Positions 16,050-23,939 of a stretch of DNA of 64,000 bases are shown here, piece after piece. Source of the DNA: Gp7-AA6 sp036395755 (GTDB lineage Bacteria > Acidobacteriota > Thermoanaerobaculia > UBA5066 > Gp7-AA6). Made by a program: the position numbers and the translations under genes. The stretch spans positions 1-64,000 of the forward strand of contig DASWCZ010000042.1 in the NCBI GenBank assembly GCA_036395755.1, read 5' to 3'. Every line of letters starts with the position of its first letter. Position 1 is the stretch's first letter. The notes under the pieces are model-generated. The model worked only from the letters and a program-made list of their open reading frames with translations. It ran no database searches and was not told the DNA's origin.

Positions 16050-17500
16050 CGCCGACCTTTCTCACGCTCGGGCCGAACGACCTCGCCGCGGCGTGGCCGG
16101 AGACCTGCCTCGCCGCCGGCGGGTGTCTCATCATCCTTCTCGACGCGTTCGCGCCTTCCATGCGCCGGTGGTTTGCGACGCTTTCGCTCGCCGCGATCGC
16201 CCTTTCGATCTGGTTCCTGCTCGCCGCGCCGGCGGGCCTCTCGTTCAGCGGTCGCTACGAGACGTCGGACCTGACCGTCGCTGCGGGGCTCTTCGCCGGA
16301 GCGACGGCGGCCGTCGCGATCCTGGTCGCCAGGCCTTATCTCGAACGTGTCGGCCAGGTGAAGGGAGAGTTCTACGCGTTGCTCCTCTGGGGACACCTCG
16401 GGGTCCTCCTCATGACGCGCGGGCTCGACCTGTTGGTGGTCTTCATCGGCCTCGAAACCCTCTCCCTCTCGTTCTACGTCCTGGCCGCGTTCTTCCGAAC
16501 GATCCCCGCTTCCTCGGAAGCCGGCCTGAAGTATTTCCTCACCGGCGCCTTCGGATCCGCCTTCACTCTCTACGGCATCGCGCTCCTCTTCGGAAAGTCG
16601 GGCAGCGTTCGAATCTCGGCGCTCTCGCGGCCGGACCTCGCCGCCGACCCGCTCGTGGCGTTCGGGCTGCTGCTCCTCCTCGTGGGCTTCGGCTTCAAGA
16701 TGTCGCTCGCGCCCTTCCACGCCTGGGCTCCCGACGTCTATCAGGGCATGCCGACGCCGGCGGTCGCCTATCTGTCGGTGGCGCCGAAGGGCGCGAGCCT
16801 GATCGTCCTCTATCGCGTCCTGGCAGCGGTGTTTCAGGCAGGAATGCCGGACCGGTTTCGCACCGCGATCGCCGCGCTCGCCATCCTCTCGATGAGCCTC
16901 GGCAACGTCGTCGCCCTCGCCCAGCGTGACATCAAGCGACTGCTCGCCTACTCGGGTATCGCGCACATGGGCTACGTCACGATCGCGCTCGCGGTCTTCG
17001 GCCGCGACGCGCTGGCGGCGGTGATCGTCTACTTCTTCGCGTACGTCGTTTCGAACGCGGGCGCCTTCGCTGCAGTGGCCGCGCTGTATCGCGACGAGAC
17101 GAAGCCCCACCCTGTCGGTCTGCTCGCCGGAGAGGGCTTCCGATCGCCGTTCGCCTCCGGCGTGCTGGCCCTCTGCCTCTTCTCGCTCGCCGGAATCCCG
17201 GCGACGGCGGGCTTCATCGGAAAGTTCTTCGTCTTCAAGTCCGCGCTCGAGCAGGGCCTGTACGCTCTCGCGGTCATCGGCGTGGTGAACAGCCTGGTCT
17301 CCATCGGCTACTACCTGAAGGTGGTGTACGTCCTCTACATGCGCGAACCGGTGGAAGAGGAAGGCCCGCCGGCGCTCGCGGCCGCGGATCGACTCGTCCT
17401 CGGCCTCTGCGCGGCGGGCATCCTCGCGCTCGGAATTTTCCCCGCGGGTCTCTGGAACCTCGCGCAGAGAGCCGCCGCGAGCCTCCCGTTCGGGCCATGA
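16046..17500 (+). CDS. nuoN: NADH-quinone oxidoreductase subunit N
   Basis: 484 residues from GTG 16046 (GTGA overlap with nuoM). Antiporter-like subunit; VVFIGLETLSLSFYVLAAF, FKMSLAPFHAWAPDVYQGMPTP and LAQRDIKRLLAYSGIAHMGY mark the channel helices with conserved Glu, Lys and His. It completes the membrane arm. Its stop overlaps the rex ATG, tying rex to the operon. Confidence 0.95.
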   Translation: MTPTFLTLGPNDLAAAWPETCLAAGGCLIILLDAFAPSMRRWFATLSLAAIALSIWFLLAAPAGLSFSGRYETSDLTVAAGLFAGATAAVAILVARPYLERVGQVKGEFYALLLWGHLGVLLMTRGLDLLVVFIGLETLSLSFYVLAAFFRTIPASSEAGLKYFLTGAFGSAFTLYGIALLFGKSGSVRISALSRPDLAADPLVAFGLLLLLVGFGFKMSLAPFHAWAPDVYQGMPTPAVAYLSVAPKGASLIVLYRVLAAVFQAGMPDRFRTAIAALAILSMSLGNVVALAQRDIKRLLAYSGIAHMGYVTIALAVFGRDALAAVIVYFFAYVVSNAGAFAAVAALYRDETKPHPVGLLAGEGFRSPFASGVLALCLFSLAGIPATAGFIGKFFVFKSALEQGLYALAVIGVVNSLVSIGYYLKVVYVLYMREPVEEEGPPALAAADRLVLGLCAAGILALGIFPAGLWNLAQRAAASLPFGP

Positions 17501-18162
17501 GCCGCTCTTCCGCTTTCTCCCGATCCGCTCGTGACTCGCGGGAGTCGGTCTCGGAGGCGACTGCCGGGCGCCTGTCGGTCTACGTGCGCTGTCTCGCGAC
17601 CCTCGAAGGGGAAGCCATCGATCACATCACCTCGCAAGAACTCGCGAGGCGGTTCCAGCTGAACTCGGCGCAGATCCGCAAGGACTTGGCGACGTTCGGC
17701 GAGTTCGGAATTCGCGGCGTCGGCTATGCGATCGGAGCGCTCAAGCGGCATCTCATCTCGATTCTCGGCCTCGACCGGACGCGCCGGGTCGCGATCATCG
17801 GGGCGGGCCGGCTCGGTTCTGCGCTCGCCGATTACGGCGGTTTCCGGTCGGGCGGCTTTCGCATCGTGGCGCTCTTCGACAACGATCGGGCCCGAGTCGG
17901 CTCGAAGAGCCGCGCGGGCGTGCCGGTGCACGACGTCCGGCGGCTGACGGAGATCGTCGCGCTCGAAAAGATCGAGATCGGCGTAATCACGGTCCCCGCC
18001 TCCGCCGCCGCCGAGGTGGCGCAAAACTGCTGGGAAGCGGGCTTGAAGGCGGTCTTGAACTTCGCGCCGGTACGGCTCGACCCGCCGCCTGACGCCTTCT
18101 TGAAGAACGTCGATCTGAAGATCAATCTGGAAACCCTCTCTTTCTACATCGCGCGCTCATGA
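17497..18162 (+). CDS. rex: Redox-sensing transcriptional repressor Rex
   Basis: 221 residues. Winged-helix DNA-binding domain at ~20-90 (ITSQELARRFQLNSAQIRKDL, then GEFGIRGVGY) and a Rossmann NAD(H) domain at ~95-220 (VAIIGAGRLGSALADY, then ALFDNDRARVG). Rex binds TTGTGAAN4TTCACAA when NAD+ dominates and leaves DNA when NADH rises. A perfect site precedes nuoA, so this gene very probably controls its own operon. ATG 17497 overlaps the nuoN stop. Confidence 0.95.
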   Translation: MSRSSAFSRSARDSRESVSEATAGRLSVYVRCLATLEGEAIDHITSQELARRFQLNSAQIRKDLATFGEFGIRGVGYAIGALKRHLISILGLDRTRRVAIIGAGRLGSALADYGGFRSGGFRIVALFDNDRARVGSKSRAGVPVHDVRRLTEIVALEKIEIGVITVPASAAAEVAQNCWEAGLKAVLNFAPVRLDPPPDAFLKNVDLKINLETLSFYIARS

Positions 18163-18194
18163 GCGAGACGCTGGAGAGCTCAAAGGAGAAATGA

Positions 18195-19535
18195 ATGCCT
18201 TCCAAGCCGAAGCCGGTCCCGCCCTCTGCCCGCGTCGTTCCCGGTCCGAAGCCCCTCTCGCCGGCTCGGGCGGCGCCGAAGCCGGTCCCGGATGAGAACC
18301 TGAACCCGTATGACTTCGCGCTGCTGCAGTTCGAGCGCGCGGCCGACCACCTCGGATTGGACGTTGGCGTTCGGAGAGTCCTGAGCACTCCCAAGCGGCA
18401 GCTCATTGCCTCCGTCCCGATCAAGATGGACGACGGGTCCATCAGCGTTTTTGAGGGTTTCCGCGTCCAGCACTCGATTGCCCGCGGTCCGTCCAAGGGG
18501 GGCATCCGGTACCACCCCGGCGTCACGCTCGACGAGGTGAAGGCGCTCGCGATGTGGATGACCTGGAAGTGCGCCGTGGTCAACATCCCGTTCGGTGGAG
18601 CGAAGGGCGGGATCACGGTGGACCCGAAAAAGCTCTCGCTTGGAGAGAACGAGCGAATGACCCGTCGCTATACGTCCGAGATCTCGATCCTGCTGGGACA
18701 CGATCGCGACATCCCGGCGCCGGACGTCTACACGAATTCCCAGACGATGGCCTGGATGATGGATACGTTCTCGATGACGAAGGGCTATTCGACCCTGGGT
18801 GTCGTGACCGGAAAGCCTCTCGCCGTCGGCGGCTCCGCCGGCCGCAACGAGGCGACCGCGGAAGGTTGCTTCGTCGCGATCGAGGAGGCCGCCAAGAGAC
18901 TCTCGCTTCCGTTGAACAATGCGACCGCCGCGGTGCAGGGCTTCGGCAACGCCGGCGCCGCCGTGGCACGCTTCTTGGACGAGGCCGGCGTTCGGGTCGT
19001 CGCGGTCTCCGATTCGAAGGGTGCGGTCTACGACAAGCGCGGTCTCGGGATGGACGCGATCGTCTCTGCGAAGGAGAAGAAAGGAAGCGTCACAGCGGCG
19101 CGCGGCGAGAAGATCACCAACGAAGAGCTCCTGGAGCTGCCGGTGGACATCCTCGTGCCGGCGGCGCTCGAGGGAGTGATCACGCGGAGAAACGCGCCGC
19201 GGATCAAGGCGCAGATCGTCGCGGAAGCGGCGAACGGCCCGACGACGCCGGACGCCGACGACATCCTTCGCGGCAAAGGGACGGTCGTCATTCCCGACAT
19301 CCTGGCGAACGCCGGCGGCGTGACGGTCTCGTACTTTGAATGGGTCCAGGACCTGTATTCCTTCTTCTGGGAGCCGGACGTGGTCCGCAACCACCTGGAG
19401 CGCACGATCCGGCGGTCGTACGACGAAGTGGACGGGATGGCGAGGCGCTTCAACACCGACCTGAGGACCGGGGCGCTGATCCTCGGCGTCGGGCGGGTCG
19501 AGGAGGCGACGAGGATTCGGGGCCTGTTTCCCTAG
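18195..19535 (+). CDS. gdhA: Glutamate dehydrogenase
   Basis: 446 residues, Glu/Leu/Phe/Val dehydrogenase family. Catalytic Lys137 lies in PFGGAKGGI, substrate Lys101 in GPSKGGIRYHP, and the NAD(P) fold shows GFGNAG near 245. It interconverts glutamate with 2-oxoglutarate plus ammonia. An AAGGAG ribosome site 6 bases before ATG 18195 fixes the start and keeps a proline/lysine-rich N-terminal extension of ~33 residues. Only 32 bases separate it from rex, so it may be read from the Rex-controlled transcript. Confidence 0.94.
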   Translation: MPSKPKPVPPSARVVPGPKPLSPARAAPKPVPDENLNPYDFALLQFERAADHLGLDVGVRRVLSTPKRQLIASVPIKMDDGSISVFEGFRVQHSIARGPSKGGIRYHPGVTLDEVKALAMWMTWKCAVVNIPFGGAKGGITVDPKKLSLGENERMTRRYTSEISILLGHDRDIPAPDVYTNSQTMAWMMDTFSMTKGYSTLGVVTGKPLAVGGSAGRNEATAEGCFVAIEEAAKRLSLPLNNATAAVQGFGNAGAAVARFLDEAGVRVVAVSDSKGAVYDKRGLGMDAIVSAKEKKGSVTAARGEKITNEELLELPVDILVPAALEGVITRRNAPRIKAQIVAEAANGPTTPDADDILRGKGTVVIPDILANAGGVTVSYFEWVQDLYSFFWEPDVVRNHLERTIRRSYDEVDGMARRFNTDLRTGALILGVGRVEEATRIRGLFP

Positions 19536-19549
19536 ACGGGGAAGCGACC

Positions 19550-20137
19550 TCAGTCGCGGATCAGGATCGCGCGCACGGGCGAGGCGTCCAGGTCGTCGAA
19601 ACGCAGAGGCAGCGCAACGAGCTGGTACGCGCCCTCCTCGATCGCGTCCAGGTCGAGATCCTCTAAGAGAGCGACGCCGCGCGAGAGAAGCGCCCGATGG
19701 GCCGGAAGGTCCTCCGCGTCCGCGGGATCGATCGAGGAGGCGTCCGTGCCCACGAGGATCGCGCCTCTCTCCGCGAGTCGCAACGCCGCGAGAGATGAGA
19801 GGAATGCCCGTCCGCGACTCCGGAAGAGGATCCGTTTCACCCTCAGGCTCTTTTCGGGAAGCTCGTCCGCGCCGATCTCCCCCTGCCCGGGCAGGTCCAC
19901 GACTCGTGCCGGGCCGACGTACGCCTCGAGCGGCAGCTCGCCGATCCGGGCGCTCCCCGCGAAGACGTGGCACGGAGCGTCGGCGTGGCTGCCCAGGTGG
20001 GCGCTCATCGTGAAACACGTTGATTCGAAGGGCGAGCGTTCGGCCAGGCTTGCTGTGGTGCGGAACGAGAACGGGACATCCTGGGGCCAGGCAACCGTTC
20101 CCTCGTTGATGCGTCGCGAGATGTCGAAGATCCTCAG
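19550..20137 (-). CDS. Cyclase / kynurenine formamidase-like metal hydrolase
   Basis: 195 residues of the cyclase family (KynB-like). The metal motif HLGSHADAPCH spans residues 47-57 (His47, His51, Asp53, His57), preceded by FDISRRINEGTVAWPQD. KynB hydrolyses N-formylkynurenine in tryptophan breakdown; many relatives have other substrates and no other kynurenine gene is near. No ATG, GTG or TTG fits: the conserved N-terminus begins at a CTG (20137) that overlaps the preceding TGA, suggesting CTG initiation by coupling. The longer open frame upstream is a shadow. Confidence 0.8.
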   Translation of the reverse strand: MRIFDISRRINEGTVAWPQDVPFSFRTTASLAERSPFESTCFTMSAHLGSHADAPCHVFAGSARIGELPLEAYVGPARVVDLPGQGEIGADELPEKSLRVKRILFRSRGRAFLSSLAALRLAERGAILVGTDASSIDPADAEDLPAHRALLSRGVALLEDLDLDAIEEGAYQLVALPLRFDDLDASPVRAILIRD

Positions 20138-20592
20138 CGCATCCGGCGGACGGTCTTCTTCTCCGCGTACCTCTCCGCCACGTGCGGATCGTAGTCGCGG
20201 TGACGCGGGTTCAGCGGAATGTCGCGATACTCGGCGTCGCACCGGTAACAGATCGTAACCGGTCGGATTCTCCTCGAGACGATCCAATCGACGGCGACGG
20301 TCGCGAGAAGAACCGGCGTGAACCAGACCCAACCGAACCGCCAGCCGACGAAGAGCGCCAATCCCAGAGAAACCGCGAGAAGGAGACATCCGAGCCGCTG
20401 GTCGAAGTCTTTCTGCAGAAAGAAAGCGCGGTTGCCGCAGAACGCGCATCGCTCGACCGAACCGGACGGCGCGACCCCGTCGAAACGCGCCGAATAAGGC
20501 TCGCCGCACCCCTCGCAGCGGAACTCCCCTGCCTCCGACCGGGTGTGGTCGCGTGCCCTCACGCAGTTTCGACAGTAGTGGCGGGCGCGCAC
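20134..20592 (-). CDS. Zinc-ribbon membrane protein
   Basis: 152 residues from GTG 20592. Four Cys pairs: Cys7/10 with Cys26/29, Cys49/52, and Cys115/118 (CYRC), which probably bind zinc on one membrane face. Two helices at ~67-83 and 87-104 form a hairpin. The tail (DIPLNPRHRDYDPHVAERY) is charged. I recognise no named family; it could be an assembly or sensing protein. It is translationally coupled to the cyclase gene. Confidence 0.65.
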   Translation of the reverse strand: MRARHYCRNCVRARDHTRSEAGEFRCEGCGEPYSARFDGVAPSGSVERCAFCGNRAFFLQKDFDQRLGCLLLAVSLGLALFVGWRFGWVWFTPVLLATVAVDWIVSRRIRPVTICYRCDAEYRDIPLNPRHRDYDPHVAERYAEKKTVRRMR

Positions 20593-20605
20593 GCTGCGAC
20601 CCCGA

Positions 20606-21364
20606 CTAGGCGGGAAAACCGGTGGCGACCGTCAGATAGGAGGAAAGGAGCTCGCCGATCAGCACGAACACGAGCGCGACGTAGAGCAGACCCGTCGCCG
20701 CCTGGTTCGATTTCATCTCCGCGGTCCGCCAGATGAAGTACGAGAGCGCGAGCGGCCCGGCGAGCCCCCAGACGACGCGGAAGAGGAAGAACAGCGCGTC
20801 GCGATCGAGCGACAGGAGAGCGTCCAGTCCTTCCGGCCGGGGGTTCACCGCGATCGCCGCGCCGAGGAGAGCGGCGCGCGCCGCTGCGAAGCCCGCGAAG
20901 AGGACCGCCCCCCGCGCCAGGAGTTGGAATGGGAGAGCCCGCGACACCAGATACCAGTGACCAAGGTTCATCGTCAGGAGGACTGCTCCGAAAAACAATC
21001 CTCCCACTGCGGCGCTCGCGACCGTCCAACCGCTTCCCGGTGCGCGCGGTGCGAGAAGAGCGACCCGTCCGGCCGACAGGAATGCGCAGAGAGCTCCTCC
21101 CAGGAGAAGGAGCCGCGCCCGAGCCGCGCGGCCCGAGTGCGCCGCCAGGGAATACGCGCCCACGAGCGCCGCGCTCGTTGCGGTGATCGCGAGAGAAAGT
21201 CCTGTCGGATGGAGCAGCCAGGCGAGCACGATCAGGGCGAGCGCGATCGACCCGTGAAGGGAAAAGAATCCTTTCCCCAGCGTTTTCGGCGGGAAGAAGA
21301 GAAGCAGGAACACCGTTCCGGCCGCGGCTTCGAGGAGAAAAAGGCCGAGCCCTGCGCGCGTCAC
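20606..21364 (-). CDS. Polytopic membrane protein of unknown function
   Basis: 252 residues from GTG 21364, chosen because the first helix begins within a few residues (GLGLFLLEAAAGTVFLLLFF). About seven hydrophobic helices follow. Polar membrane residues include MNLGHWYLVSRALPF near the middle and FRVVWGLAGPLALSYFIWR, so a haem- or quinone-interacting role is conceivable but not shown. It is followed 13 bases later by the zinc-ribbon gene on the same strand, and the two may work together. Confidence 0.65.
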   Translation of the reverse strand: MTRAGLGLFLLEAAAGTVFLLLFFPPKTLGKGFFSLHGSIALALIVLAWLLHPTGLSLAITATSAALVGAYSLAAHSGRAARARLLLLGGALCAFLSAGRVALLAPRAPGSGWTVASAAVGGLFFGAVLLTMNLGHWYLVSRALPFQLLARGAVLFAGFAAARAALLGAAIAVNPRPEGLDALLSLDRDALFFLFRVVWGLAGPLALSYFIWRTAEMKSNQAATGLLYVALVFVLIGELLSSYLTVATGFPA

Positions 21365-21401
21365 GGCGCAGGATCTTACGTCGCGAGGGTCGAGCGGTCG
21401 G

Positions 21402-22046
21402 TCAGGAGCCGCTCGCCGTGTCGCCGGCGAGCGCAACGATCTCGCGCGCGATCGTTTCCGCGGACAGGACGAGCCCGTGATCGCCGCCCGTCACCTCGAC
21501 GAAGCGTGAGCCTTCGACGAGCTTGCCGGAGTCCTCCCAGCCGCGCCAGACGCGGCGGACGTGCTCGTAAGGGACGCTTTCGTCCCGCGTTCCCATCACG
21601 ACGACGACGGGCGCCGGCGGCGGCTCCCGGTCGGTCTCGAGCGTTGCGAGCTCCTCGAAGAATCGGCGGTGGATCGGGAGCTCCATCCCCTCGGCGTGAT
21701 GGAAGAACGGAAGCGGGTCTCCCGGCGGAAGCTTCTCGATCCAACGCCGTCCGAACCCGACGGCGGGCGCAATGAGAAGAAGAGGAGCGCGGGCGCCGAG
21801 CCGGCTCGTCTCGAGAGCTGCGAGAGCGCCGAGCGAGCTGCCCACGATGACCGCAGGAACCCGGCGTGTCGCCTCCGTCCGAGCGATCTGCACGATCGCC
21901 GCGAACTCGAGCTCGCGGAACGACGGGACGTTCAGGTCCGGAGCGACGATCCGGAAGGCACGCGGATCGAGGAGCGCTTTCAAGGCGGCCACCTTGCGCC
22001 CATCCGGCGAAGACGCGAACCCGTGCAGGTAAAGGACGTTCTTCAC
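21402..22046 (-). CDS. YqiA/UPF0227-like alpha/beta hydrolase
   Basis: 214 residues. YLHGF at 6-10 forms the oxyanion strand, GSSLG at 69-73 carries nucleophile Ser71, an Asp lies in GTRDESVP and the His in GGDHGL near the C-terminus. Such enzymes are small esterases. I start at GTG 22046; the longer frame would cross the divergent Tat-like gene. A TATCCT lies 8 bases before GTG, so transcription may begin almost at the start codon, though no matching -35 is visible. Confidence 0.8.
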   Translation of the reverse strand: MKNVLYLHGFASSPDGRKVAALKALLDPRAFRIVAPDLNVPSFRELEFAAIVQIARTEATRRVPAVIVGSSLGALAALETSRLGARAPLLLIAPAVGFGRRWIEKLPPGDPLPFFHHAEGMELPIHRRFFEELATLETDREPPPAPVVVVMGTRDESVPYEHVRRVWRGWEDSGKLVEGSRFVEVTGGDHGLVLSAETIAREIVALAGDTASGS

Positions 22047-22086
22047 GCGTTGGAAGGATAGACTCTCGCGCACTCGGAGGTCGCAC

Positions 22087-22344
22087 ATGACGCGCCGAAT
22101 CACCCGCCGCACCGCGGCGAAGCTCGTCCTCTCCGCCTCTGCAGCACTGGCCCTCCCAATTCCGATCGCGGGAGAGCCTGCGGGGAAGACATCGCCGAGA
22201 GCGATTCTTCGTCCGAACGAACGAAAGCTGCTCGAGAAATCCGTGGGTCAGTTGCGCGTCGCGGCGCGCAAGATTCAGCAGATGAAGATCCCCATGGGCA
22301 CGGAACCAGCCTTCGTGTTTCGCGCTCAGCCGCCGAAGAAATGA
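22087..22344 (+). CDS. Small Tat-type secreted protein coupled to amidase
   Basis: 85 residues. The N-terminus has arginine pairs followed by TAAKLVLSASAALALPI, a twin-arginine-like signal ahead of a hydrophobic helix and a likely cleavage near residue 30. The mature part is a short charged helix (NERKLLEKSVGQLRVAARKIQQMKI). A CGGAGG lies 8 bases before ATG 22087. Its stop overlaps the amidase ATG, so it is probably a partner or export companion of that enzyme. Confidence 0.65.
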   Translation: MTRRITRRTAAKLVLSASAALALPIPIAGEPAGKTSPRAILRPNERKLLEKSVGQLRVAARKIQQMKIPMGTEPAFVFRAQPPKK

Positions 22345-23768
22345 CGCCCGACCAAGCGCTCGACGCAACCGTCGCCGAAGCCGCCCCTTTCATTCGATCC
22401 CGGCAGCTTTCGCCGGTCGCGCTGGCCGAAGCATCGCTCGCGCGCCTGGAGACGACCGGGAGATCTTTGAACGCCGTCGCGGCGCTCACGCGCGCGCGTG
22501 CGATGGAAGAGGCCCACACCGCGGAGCAGGAAATCGCCTCCGGCCGGTATCGCGGTCCGCTCCACGGCATCCCTTACGGAGCCAAGGACCTTCTCGCGAC
22601 GAAGGGCATTCCGACGGGGTGGGGCGCGCGGCCTCTCAAGAGCCAGACCTTCGAAGAAGACGCCACCGTGATCCGCCGTCTCCGGCAGGCCGGAGCGGTC
22701 CTCGTTGCAAAGCTCGCGATGATCGAGCTCGCCGGCGGCCTGGGGTACAACACTCCGGCCGCGTCGTCGAGCGGCGCGACGAGCAATCCCTGGGACCGCA
22801 GCCGATGGAGTTGCGGGTCTTCTTCCGGGTCCGGCTCGTGCACGGCGGCGGCTCTGGTCGGCTTCGCGATCGGATCCGAGACCTGGGGCTCCATCCTCTG
22901 CCCCTCAGCTTTCGACGGGGTGAGCGGCCTCCGTCCGACCTACGGTCTGGTGCCGCGGACGGGAGCGATGGCGCTGTCCTGGACGATGGACAAGATCGGC
23001 CCGATGGCGCGCTCCGCGGAGGACTGCCGGCTGGTGCTCGGCGCGATCGCCGGAAACGATCCCGCCGATCCATCGTCGCTCGTGGAGACGGGCGGACGGG
23101 AAGGAGGTGCGGCGCCGCCGTCGTCGGATGCCCGCGCGTACCGGGTCGGAGTCGTGCGGCCCGCTTTCGGAAAGATCTACGACCGCGAAGTCGAGGCAGC
23201 CTTCGAGGAGGCGGTTCGCGCGATCTCGGGCCTCGGTCCGACCGTCTCCGATGCGAAGCTGCCCGATCTTCCCTTCGACGAGACGGCGGTCCTGATCATC
23301 ACCGTCGAGGGAGCGGCTGCGTTCGAGCCGTTGATCACATCCGGACGGGTGCGAGAGCTCGTCGAGCCGGGAGCGAAGTGGGCGGGCGAAGCCGCGAGAA
23401 GCGTCAGCGGCGTGGACTACGTGCGCGCCATGCAGGCGAGGCGGCTGATCCAGCAGGCGTTCGAGGAGATTTTCGACAAGTACGATCTCCTGATCTCACC
23501 GACGATGCCGATCGTGGCCGCGCCGCTCGCCAACAAGCTGGAAAAAGCGTTCGCCTACAACGATCCACTCGGATCGGGAGGAAACCTGGCGGGACTGCCT
23601 GCCCTGTCTCTACCGTGTGGTTTCTCGAAGACCGGGCTACCTATTGGACTCCAAGTCGTGGGGCGCCCGCTGGACGAGTCGCGCGTCCTGACCCTCGGGC
23701 GCCTTTACCAGGAGAACACGGACTGGCATCGGCGCCGCCCGCCGCGCCCTCCCGCGAAGCCCGCCTAA
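22341..23768 (+). CDS. Amidase-signature family hydrolase
   Basis: 475 residues. The Ser-cisSer-Lys triad is visible: Lys82 in PYGAKDLL, the Ser-rich GSSSGSGS at 159-166, and nucleophile Ser184 in GSETWGSIL, where the usual GG before Ser is WG. It hydrolyses an amide bond; GatA, which shares the fold, normally lies with gatB/gatC and these are not here. ATG 22341 overlaps the upstream small secreted gene. No signal is seen on the amidase itself. Confidence 0.88.
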   Translation: MTPDQALDATVAEAAPFIRSRQLSPVALAEASLARLETTGRSLNAVAALTRARAMEEAHTAEQEIASGRYRGPLHGIPYGAKDLLATKGIPTGWGARPLKSQTFEEDATVIRRLRQAGAVLVAKLAMIELAGGLGYNTPAASSSGATSNPWDRSRWSCGSSSGSGSCTAAALVGFAIGSETWGSILCPSAFDGVSGLRPTYGLVPRTGAMALSWTMDKIGPMARSAEDCRLVLGAIAGNDPADPSSLVETGGREGGAAPPSSDARAYRVGVVRPAFGKIYDREVEAAFEEAVRAISGLGPTVSDAKLPDLPFDETAVLIITVEGAAAFEPLITSGRVRELVEPGAKWAGEAARSVSGVDYVRAMQARRLIQQAFEEIFDKYDLLISPTMPIVAAPLANKLEKAFAYNDPLGSGGNLAGLPALSLPCGFSKTGLPIGLQVVGRPLDESRVLTLGRLYQENTDWHRRRPPRPPAKPA

Positions 23769-23939
23769 AACATCGGGAAGAGCTTTTCGCGCTGGCGGCG
23801 GGGGTCGACGTGCGACTCCTCGCACTGATTGGTCAACGGTCGTTGCGTTGCTCTAGGTGTTCGGAAGATCTCCGTTAGCAGTTGGTGAAAACGCCGTGCC
23901 TGCTTTCTTTCCAACCTAGGATGAGCTTCGTCGATTGGG

